Below, in pieces: positions 57,598-64,000 of a stretch of 64,000 nucleotides of DNA (positions within the stretch are counted from its first letter, which is position 1; the number at the start of each line of letters is the position of its first letter). The DNA comes from Kribbella antiqua (lineage in GTDB: Bacteria; Actinomycetota; Actinomycetes; Propionibacteriales; Kribbellaceae). A program made the position numbers and the translations under genes. The notes under the pieces are model-generated. The model ran no database searches. It was not told the origin of the DNA and was given only the letters and a program-made list of their open reading frames with translations. The stretch spans positions 530,476 to 594,475 of the forward strand of contig NZ_SLWR01000003.1 of the NCBI RefSeq assembly GCF_004345665.1, in the 5' to 3' direction.

Positions 57598-58664
57598 TGG
57601 AGATCTACGGGATCGACCACGTGGAGTTGTACGTGGGCGACGCTCGGCAGGCCGCGTTCTATCTGGGACACGCATTCGGCCTGCAGATCCACGGTCAAGG
57701 TGGACCAGAGACGGGCCTGCCGGATCAGCGATCGCTGCTGTTGCGCGAGGACGCCGTACAGATCGTGCTGACGTCCGGCCTGGCCGCGGATCACCCGGCT
57801 GCGGCGTATGTGCAGCGCCACGGTGACGGCGTCGCGATCGTCGGACTCGAGGTCGACGACGCGACGGCGGCGTACGGCGAATTGGTTGCCCGAGGCGCCG
57901 AAGGACTCCAGGCGCCGGCCCGCTACGAGGGTGGCGACACCACCGTGGTGATCGCGGAGGTGGCCGGCTTTGGTGACGTTGTCCATCGGCTGGTCGAGCG
58001 GCACGGACCGCGGCACGAGTTCCTTCCCGGCCGGATCCACATCGCTGAGCCGGCCAAGGGCCCGGACGAGAAACTGTTCAGCGAAATCGACCACCTGGCG
58101 ATCTGCGTGCCGTCCGGCGACCTCGAGCCGACCGCGAAGTTCTACGAGGACGTGTTCGGCTTCCCGCGGATCTTCGAGGAGTACATCGAAGTCGCCGGCC
58201 AGGGGATGGATTCGAAGGTCGTCCAGAGCCCGTCCAAGCACGTCACCTTCACCCTGATCGAGCCGGACCCGAACCGGCGACCGGGCCAGATCAACGACTT
58301 TCTCAGCTGGCACGCGGGCGCCGGCGTCCAGCACATCGCCCTGCGCACCAGCGACATCGTCGAGGCGGTCGGCACCCTGGCCGGCCGCGGCGTCAACTTC
58401 CTCGGTACGCCGTCGACGTACTACACGGCGCTGCCCGACCGGGTCGGTGAGATCGACACCCCGATCGAGGACCTGCAGGAGCTGGGCATCCTGGTCGACC
58501 GCGACCACTGGGGACAGCTGCTGCAGATCTTCACCGAGTCGATGCACGTCCGCCGCACGCTGTTCCTGGAGATCATCGAACGGCGGGGCGCGATGACGTT
58601 CGGCAGCGGCAACATCAAGGCCCTCTACGAAGCCAAGGAACGCGAGTTGGCAGGAGCCTCATGA
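57597..58664 (+). CDS. hmaS: 4-Hydroxymandelate synthase (HPPD family)
   Basis: 355 residues, non-heme Fe(II) enzyme with two vicinal-oxygen-chelate domains. Metal ligands H166 (IDHLAI), H246 (VQHIAL) and E325 (FLEII). HPPDs have P-[IL]-N-E-P near residue 220; here it is TLIEP, as I recall in HmaS. Near the end HPPDs have NFKAL; here it is NIKALYEA, again HmaS-like. It should turn 4-hydroxyphenylpyruvate into 4-hydroxymandelate. GTG 57594 is an equally possible start. Confidence 0.8.
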   Translation: MEIYGIDHVELYVGDARQAAFYLGHAFGLQIHGQGGPETGLPDQRSLLLREDAVQIVLTSGLAADHPAAAYVQRHGDGVAIVGLEVDDATAAYGELVARGAEGLQAPARYEGGDTTVVIAEVAGFGDVVHRLVERHGPRHEFLPGRIHIAEPAKGPDEKLFSEIDHLAICVPSGDLEPTAKFYEDVFGFPRIFEEYIEVAGQGMDSKVVQSPSKHVTFTLIEPDPNRRPGQINDFLSWHAGAGVQHIALRTSDIVEAVGTLAGRGVNFLGTPSTYYTALPDRVGEIDTPIEDLQELGILVDRDHWGQLLQIFTESMHVRRTLFLEIIERRGAMTFGSGNIKALYEAKERELAGAS

Positions 58665-59593
58665 TCGAGCGCAGCGAGAGCATCAAAAAGTACAGGACCT
58701 TCAAACTGTCAGCCGAAGAGATCGAACTCCTCCCGACCGACGAGGATGTTGCCTTCTACAACCAGCACGGCTGGTATCTGTCGAAGAAACTCCTCACCGA
58801 CGAGGAGACCGAGGAGCTCGTCAACGCCAGCGAGCGCTACTACGCCGGCGAACGCGACCGGACGTTGCCGACGGCACCACCGAAGCTCGCCTACTGGGAT
58901 CCGTCCAAGGGCGACGTCCAGCGGCACAATGACTACGTTCACTACGAGCATGACGGTCTGGCGAAGATCCTGCGCAAGCCGCTGATCGGCGCGGTCGCGG
59001 CCCGGCTCGCGCAGACTGACGAGATCCGGATCTTCCAGTCCACCTTGATCTACAAGCCGCCGATCCACGGTGAACCGTCGAACATCGTGCCCTGGCACTT
59101 CGACAAGCACTACTGGTCGTCCTCGTCGTCGGACCGGATGCTGACCGCGTTCATCCCGTTCCACGACTGCCCGCCGGAGATGGGAACGATCACCATGGTC
59201 GACGGCAGTCACCGCTGGCAGGAGATCGGCTCCGACGACACGGTCGTCCGCCACTTCGCCGAACGCGATCGCTCGCAGCTGGACCAGATGCTCGTAGAAA
59301 ACGCTGCCTACAACGACGCCGAGGTGGTCAAGATCCCGATCACCATCCCGCGCGGCCACATGAATTTCCACCACTGCCGCACCTACCACGGCAGCGGCGC
59401 GAACCTCAGCGACGGCCCGCGCCGCGCGATCTCGCTGCACCTGCAGGACGGCGACAACCAGTACCGCAAGTTCCCGCTGTCCGACGGGACTCTGGCGTCG
59501 TACAACCACGACGTCCTGGTACGGCGGACGCCCGACGGCCGGCCCGACTACGCCGACCCCGACTTCTGCCCAACGCTCTGGGCCGACCGCTAG
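58661..59593 (+). CDS. PhyH-family Fe(II)/2-oxoglutarate dioxygenase
   Basis: 310 residues. Jelly-roll oxygenase with the HxD pair in WHFDKHYW, distal His in [15 protein letters not shown] and the Arg that binds 2-oxoglutarate shortly after. Probably hydroxylates or desaturates a cluster intermediate. ATGA overlap with hmaS. Confidence 0.88.
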   Translation: MIERSESIKKYRTFKLSAEEIELLPTDEDVAFYNQHGWYLSKKLLTDEETEELVNASERYYAGERDRTLPTAPPKLAYWDPSKGDVQRHNDYVHYEHDGLAKILRKPLIGAVAARLAQTDEIRIFQSTLIYKPPIHGEPSNIVPWHFDKHYWSSSSSDRMLTAFIPFHDCPPEMGTITMVDGSHRWQEIGSDDTVVRHFAERDRSQLDQMLVENAAYNDAEVVKIPITIPRGHMNFHHCRTYHGSGANLSDGPRRAISLHLQDGDNQYRKFPLSDGTLASYNHDVLVRRTPDGRPDYADPDFCPTLWADR

Positions 59594-59604
59594 GAGAACA
59601 GCAC

Positions 59605-60407
59605 ATGTCACGTTACGACTGGGGTCAGACCCACCCGGGCATTGAACAGCTGGAGAAGGCGGTCACGGAGGCGCGCGAGAAGGTCGTGCAGCACCCGCTC
59701 TACGCCAACCTGGACACGCACGAGGCCCTCGTCACCTTCATGGAGCACCACGTGTTCGCGGTGTGGGACTTCATGTCCTTGCTGAAGTCACTCCAGCGCG
59801 AGCTCACCTGCGTCACCGTGCCCTGGATCCCGACCGCGCACACCAGCAGCCCCGGCTGATCAACGACATCGTGATGGTCGAGGAGAGCGACGAGCTGGGT
59901 GACGGGTTCATCAGCCACTTCGAGCTCTATGTCAGCGGCATGACGGAGGCCGGCGCGGACACCAGCGCCATCTCAGGTTTGATCGACCTGCTGCGCGATG
60001 GCCGGCCGGTCGTCGAGTCCTTGCACGCGGCCGGCGCGCCGCAGGCGTCGATCGACTTCGCCGGGACGACCTGGGACATCATCGAGAACGCGCCGATCCA
60101 CTGCCAGGCGGCCGCGTTCGCGTTCGGCCGGGAGGACCTGATCCCGGACATGTTCACCCAGGTGGTCGCGGTGAACGAGCGGTCCAACAAGCTCAACACC
60201 TTCGTCGACTACCTCGAGCGGCACATCGAGGTGGACGGCGAACAGCACACGCCGATGGCGATGCAGATGGTGACCGATCTCTGCGGTGACGACCCGGCCA
60301 AGTGGGAGGCCTGCGCGGACACCATCAACAACGCCCTCGCCGCCCGCGCCCGGCTCTGGGACGCGATCCTGGCCGCGGTACTGCTTCAGCCAGCGGTCTT
60401 GGGCTGA
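59605..60407 (+). pseudogene. DUF3050 protein split by a frameshift
   Basis: The first part (59605-59859, 84 codons) ends abruptly after PTAHTSSPG; the family continues in the -1 frame from about 59855 with [16 protein letters not shown] to 60407. One missing C in the run CCCC at 59851-59855 would restore a protein of about 267 residues. DUF3050 belongs to the heme-oxygenase-like fold; [10 protein letters not shown] and EESDELG...HFELYV could supply diiron ligands. It may be a sequencing error, a true pseudogene, or a frameshifting gene. Confidence 0.75.
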
Positions 60408-60409
60408 CC

Positions 60410-61360
60410 ATGACGAGCCAAGATCTCTACCGGACCGTGCGGCTGATCCGCCGCTTCGAGGAGCGCGCGATCGATTTCGTCCGGTCCGGTGAGATCGACG
60501 GCGGCATCCACCCCTACATCGGGCAGGAAGCGATTGCTGCCGGCGTCTGCGCGGCGCTCGGCCCATCGGACGTCATCACCAGCACCCACCGCGGCCACGG
60601 CCATGTGCTGGCCCGCGGCGTGAATCCGGCCCGCCTCTTCGCTGAGCTGATGGGCCGGGAGTCCGGCCTGAACAAGGGCCGCGGCGGCTCCATGCACGCG
60701 GCCGACTTCAGCCTCGGCATCCTCGGCGCCAACGCAATCGTCGGCGCCGCGGGCTCGATCGCCACCGGCGCCGCCTGGGCCGCTCGCCGGCAAGGCCGGG
60801 ACACGGTCGCGGCCACCTTCTTCGGCGACGGCGCGATGAACGAAGGCATGTTGCTGGAGGCATTCAACCTCGCCGCGCTCTGGCAGGTCCCGGTGATCTT
60901 CGTCTGCGAGAACAACGGTTACGCGACCACCATGCCAGTGGAGTCAGCCGTTGCCGGCAGCGTCACCGCCCGGGCGCAGGCCTTCGGCATCCCGGGGTTC
61001 ACCATCGACGGCCAGGACCCAGAAAAGGTGCTGGCAGCAACGAAATCCGCGGTCGGCAGAGCAAGGTCCGGCAAGGGCCCGACGTTCCTCGAATGTACGA
61101 CGTACCGCTTCGACGCGCACCACACCTTCGAACACCGGGCCAGGCTCACCTACCGCACGACCGAAGAAGTCTCCGCTGGGCGGTCGCGGGACCCAGTGGA
61201 GATCCAGGGCGCACGGCTGACCGCTGTGGATCGGGCGGACGTGGATGCGGAAGTCGAGGCCCTGCTCGACGCGGCGGCCGGGATCGCGCTGGGCAGCGCC
61301 CATCCCGACCCGGCCGCCGCGCTCGCCTACCTTTACGCGTCCCCGGAGGTGATGCGATGA
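60410..61360 (+). CDS. Thiamine-dependent dehydrogenase E1 alpha subunit
   Basis: 316 residues. Thiamine-diphosphate motif FFGDGAMNEG...ENNGYA and substrate-side STHRGHGHVLARG as in pyruvate/acetoin dehydrogenase E1 alpha. It decarboxylates a 2-oxo acid with the beta subunit. ATG 60410 follows the DUF3050 stop by 2 bp; ATGA overlap with the beta subunit. No E2 or E3 gene is present in the window. Confidence 0.92.
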   Translation: MTSQDLYRTVRLIRRFEERAIDFVRSGEIDGGIHPYIGQEAIAAGVCAALGPSDVITSTHRGHGHVLARGVNPARLFAELMGRESGLNKGRGGSMHAADFSLGILGANAIVGAAGSIATGAAWAARRQGRDTVAATFFGDGAMNEGMLLEAFNLAALWQVPVIFVCENNGYATTMPVESAVAGSVTARAQAFGIPGFTIDGQDPEKVLAATKSAVGRARSGKGPTFLECTTYRFDAHHTFEHRARLTYRTTEEVSAGRSRDPVEIQGARLTAVDRADVDAEVEALLDAAAGIALGSAHPDPAAALAYLYASPEVMR

Positions 61361-62328
61361 AGCTGTCCTATCTCAAGGCACTCAACCGCGCCCTCGGCGA
61401 CGAACTGGCCGTCGATCCATCGGTGTTCCTGCTCGGCGAGGACATCCGGGCCGCGGCGTCCAACGTCACGGCCGGATTGTACGAACGCTTCGGCTCGGAC
61501 CGGGTCCTGGACACTCCGCTGTCCGAGCAAGCGTTCACCAACTTCGCCACCGGTGCCGCGCTGGCCGGCCTGCGACCGGTGATCGAGTTCCAGATCCCGT
61601 CGCTGCTGTTCCTGGTCTTCGAGCAAATCGTCAACCAGGCGCACAAGTTCTCCTTAATGACCGGCGGCCAGTGCAAGGTCCCAGTGACGTACGTCGTCCC
61701 GGGCTCAGGCTCACGCACTGGTTGGGCAGGACAACATTCAGACCACCCTTACTCGCTCTTCGCTCATGTCGGCGTGAAGACTGTCGTACCGGCAACACCG
61801 TCCGATGCCTACGGCCTGCTCGTGTCAGCGATCCGGGATGACGATCCGGTCGTCGTCTTCGCGCCATCGGGGGCGCTCGGTGTCCGCGACGATGTCGACT
61901 TCTCGACTCTCGCGCCCGTACCTCTCGGCGTCGGCCGGATCGCCAGGGCCGGGACCGACGTGACAGTCGTTGCCCTCGGCCACCTGGTCCATGATGCGCT
62001 CGCGGCCGCAGACGAGCTGTCGAGCCTTGGCATCTCGATCGAAGTCTTCGATCCGCGGACCGTATATCCGCTGGACGTCGACGGTCTGGCGGAGTCCGTG
62101 GCGAAGACCCGCCGGCTGGTGGTGATCGACGATTCCAATCGGACCAGCGGGTTCGCGGCCGAGGTTCTCGCGGTCGCCGCCGAACGCTTCGACCTCGACG
62201 CACCACCCCGCCGCGTCACCAGGCCGGACGGAGCAGTTCTGCCCTTCGCTCTGGCTCTGGACCGCGCGGTCCAGCCCGGTCGAGACCAGTTGGTCACCGC
62301 GATTCACGCCGTACTGGAGGAACGATGA
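61357..62328 (+). CDS. Thiamine-dependent dehydrogenase E1 beta subunit
   Basis: 323 residues. LGEDIRAAASNVTAGLYERF, TPLSEQAFTNFATGAALAGL and the C-terminal transketolase domain (VFDPRTVYPLDVDGL) are typical. GGAGG precedes the ATG, which overlaps the alpha stop. PglB/PglC of pristinamycin phenylglycine biosynthesis are a similar stand-alone pair. Confidence 0.92.
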   Translation: MKLSYLKALNRALGDELAVDPSVFLLGEDIRAAASNVTAGLYERFGSDRVLDTPLSEQAFTNFATGAALAGLRPVIEFQIPSLLFLVFEQIVNQAHKFSLMTGGQCKVPVTYVVPGSGSRTGWAGQHSDHPYSLFAHVGVKTVVPATPSDAYGLLVSAIRDDDPVVVFAPSGALGVRDDVDFSTLAPVPLGVGRIARAGTDVTVVALGHLVHDALAAADELSSLGISIEVFDPRTVYPLDVDGLAESVAKTRRLVVIDDSNRTSGFAAEVLAVAAERFDLDAPPRRVTRPDGAVLPFALALDRAVQPGRDQLVTAIHAVLEER

Positions 62329-63653
62329 CGGATCTGTGGCCTTCCTTTCCCGAGACCGTCCGTATGGCGTTACTCGCGCGCGGAGTGGAGTCGTGGCGGC
62401 AGGTGTACGACGGAGTCGCCACGCACAACAAGGAGTGGCGGCCGCTGCGGCCACCGATCATGACGGCGTCTGCTTATCGCTCGATGACGGACATCTCGGC
62501 GACTGTCGCCCGGTTGATCCTGGCCGCATGTTTGCGCCGGGCAACGACTGCGGGCGGGTTGCGGCGTGCGCTGGAGATGCCGACCGGGTACATCGATCTG
62601 CTCGACGAGGATCTGCCGCTGAGCGATGAGCTGCTCGGCGGTGTGCGGGCGGACATCCTGCTGGCGGACGGCACGCCGTACGTGGTCGAGGCGAACATCG
62701 ACAGCGCCTTGGGTGGCGCCCACGACTCCGACGGAGTGGGGCAACGTTTTCTGTCGGCGTACGACGGTGACCCGGTGCTGTCACCGATCGGCTTGCAGAC
62801 GCTGCCGTCCGCGGTCGACGCGCGCTACGAGGCAGTACGGGCGGCTTTGCACCTGACCGGCGAGGACCGGCTCGCGATGATCTTCACCACCGGCGGAACC
62901 TACCCGGGTTCACAAGACGGATTGGCGATGATCAAACTGCTTGAGCCGTTCAGCGATCGCGGCCGCCAGCTCGGCCTGGACATGCGGGTCTTTCCGGTCG
63001 AGTGGCTGACCCTCGACGACGCCGGCCGACTCTGCGTTGACGACGGCCCGATCGATGCCGTACTGCGGATGTTCGTCCCGCAAGGCACCAAACCGAGCGC
63101 CGGTCTCGACGCCTTGGCGACCGCCGTGCGGTCCGGCGCGGTCCGCATGTTCACCCCCACCGCCAGCTGGCTCCTGGCCAGCAAGGCGATCTTCGCCTGG
63201 CTCTGGGACGACCTGGATTCGCTTTCTGCTGAAGACGCGGCCGTCGTACGACGACACGTCCCACGAACCGAGGTGCTGTCGCCCGACCTCCGCGACCGCG
63301 CGATCGCCGACCAGCAACGGCTGGTGCTGAAGCCCTCCGGAGCGTACGGCGGCGTGGGCGTCGTCGTCGGACCCGAGGTATCGTCCGAAGCCTGGCTCGC
63401 CGCGCTCGACGCCGCGATCGCCGAGGGTGGTCACATCCTGCAGGCCTACATCCCCGTCGACCGCCTCACCATGCAGTTCGTCGAGATGGCCACGGGTGAC
63501 GTTTGCGAGGCCGACGTGCCGTTCTGCATCGCGCCGTACCTCTTCGGCGGCACACCATCCGGCGCCTACCTCCGCTTCGCCGTCCCCGGCGCCGGCCCAG
63601 TAGTCAACGTAGGCCAAGGCGCCCTCACCAGCGGCCTCCTGCTCAGTCCCTGA
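62325..63653 (+). CDS. Circularly permuted ATP-grasp-like ligase
   Basis: 442 residues. The nucleotide-binding loop LVLKPSGAYGGVGVVVG sits late in the chain, as in circularly permuted type-2 ATP-grasp/glutathionylspermidine-synthase-like proteins, and VEANIDSALGGAHDSDGVG resembles their active-site loop. It likely forms an amide or ester bond at the end of the pathway. ATGA overlap with E1 beta; last gene of the cluster. Confidence 0.75.
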   Translation: MTDLWPSFPETVRMALLARGVESWRQVYDGVATHNKEWRPLRPPIMTASAYRSMTDISATVARLILAACLRRATTAGGLRRALEMPTGYIDLLDEDLPLSDELLGGVRADILLADGTPYVVEANIDSALGGAHDSDGVGQRFLSAYDGDPVLSPIGLQTLPSAVDARYEAVRAALHLTGEDRLAMIFTTGGTYPGSQDGLAMIKLLEPFSDRGRQLGLDMRVFPVEWLTLDDAGRLCVDDGPIDAVLRMFVPQGTKPSAGLDALATAVRSGAVRMFTPTASWLLASKAIFAWLWDDLDSLSAEDAAVVRRHVPRTEVLSPDLRDRAIADQQRLVLKPSGAYGGVGVVVGPEVSSEAWLAALDAAIAEGGHILQAYIPVDRLTMQFVEMATGDVCEADVPFCIAPYLFGGTPSGAYLRFAVPGAGPVVNVGQGALTSGLLLSP

Positions 63654-63766
63654 CCCACCGGCCATCCCAGTCCGCGTGAGACACCCGCAGCATCGGACAC
63701 CCGCGCCATGCGACGCCCGCTGACTGCGCCGCACATTCACCAGCCGCGTCGCGCTACACGGCGGCG
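63654..63766. other. Non-coding spacer after the cluster
   Basis: 113 bp between the ATP-grasp stop and the tandem array. I see no gene, terminator hairpin or promoter here. Together with the array it makes a gene-free 347-bp end of the window. Confidence 0.5.
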
Positions 63767-64000
63767 CACCGGTATCCGGGGTTCCGCCGCGCTGCGTCGG
63801 TGTCCGGGGTTCCGCCGTGCCGCGTCGGTGTCCGGGGTTCCGCCGTGCTGCGTCGGTGTCCGGGGTTCCGCCGTGCTGCGTCGGTGTCCGGGGTTCCGCC
63901 GTGCTGCGTCGGTGTCCGGGGTTCCGCCGTGCCGCGTCGGTGTCCGGGGTTCCGCCGTGCCGCGTCGGTGTCCGGGGTTCCGCCGCGCCGCGTCGGTGTC
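63767..64000. repeat. 28-bp GC-rich tandem array, runs off the window
   Basis: Unit beginning CGTCGGTGTCCGGGGTTCCG followed by CCGTGCTG or a variant, repeated with exact 28-bp period at 63795, 63823, 63851, 63879, 63907, 63935, 63963 and 63991, after one degenerate copy at 63767. Units differ only in two positions near the end (CCGTGCTG, CCGTGCCG, CCGCGCCG). No spacers between copies; the period is not a multiple of three. Confidence 0.9.

Noticed and set aside
57597..58664. Annotation as 4-hydroxyphenylpyruvate dioxygenase of tyrosine breakdown
   Set aside because: The two HPPD-typical motifs are replaced by HmaS-type residues, and no homogentisate pathway genes are near.
59763..60407. Treating the second half of the DUF3050 gene as an independent gene
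   Set aside because: Its first 30 codons before RLINDIV are out-of-frame sequence of the upstream half; both halves make one family member.
63767..64000. Regular 28-bp repeats as a CRISPR array
   Set aside because: Copies are directly adjacent with no unique spacers, and no cas genes are near. It is a plain tandem repeat.

Overview
The window looks like a chromosomal stretch of a high-GC actinomycete. Reading frames end almost always in G or C, GTG starts are frequent, neighbouring genes overlap as ATGA/GTGA/TGATG, and several ribosomal proteins carry the long charged tails common in Actinobacteria. A Propionibacteriales genus such as Kribbella is my guess from general feel, not a result.

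Region 1 (1-24.4 kb) is translation and housekeeping core: the end of the str operon (fusA, tuf), the S10 operon (rpsJ to rpsQ), the spc operon (rplN to rplO, secY, adk, map), then infA-rpmJ-rpsM-rpsK-rpsD-rpoA-rplQ, truA and a methyltransferase. A 2.2 kb accessory insert (DUF1707 protein, membrane protein, imine-reductase-like enzyme divergent from an HxlR regulator) sits between map and infA.

Region 2 (24.4-34.8 kb) is accessory material that separates truA from rplM: a 616-residue protein of unknown function, a SigE-type sigma factor with a membrane partner, an ABC-F ATPase, an unknown membrane protein, a GH18-like exported protein with a TetR regulator, an NTF2-like protein under tandem TetR-type operators, and citrate synthase. 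Region 3 (34.9-37.5 kb) returns to core genes: rplM, rpsI, glmM.

Region 4 (37.5-43.7 kb) is a sugar-uptake locus on the minus strand resembling thuEFG-thuA-thuB, with a divergent LacI regulator and no ATPase gene. Region 5 (43.8-50.5 kb) is a peptidoglycan-fragment salvage locus, nagZ-namZ-amiE-murR-murQ, with the same gene set as the Bacillus subtilis MurNAc recycling cluster but no PTS transporter and no kinase.

Region 6 (50.8-63.7 kb) is the most interesting part: a compact, translationally coupled biosynthetic gene cluster with two adenylate-forming ligases, two small carrier proteins, a PPTase on the opposite strand, a full ketosynthase, a shortened ketosynthase with a changed active site, a half-length ketosynthase-like protein, a 4-hydroxymandelate synthase, a PhyH-type Fe/2OG oxygenase, a frameshifted DUF3050 protein, thiamine-dependent E1 alpha and beta subunits, and a permuted ATP-grasp enzyme. 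I do not recognise this combination. It suggests carrier-bound assembly of a tyrosine-derived alpha-hydroxy or alpha-keto acid. The window ends in a GC-rich 28-bp tandem array. All calls come from reading the sequence; no database search was possible.
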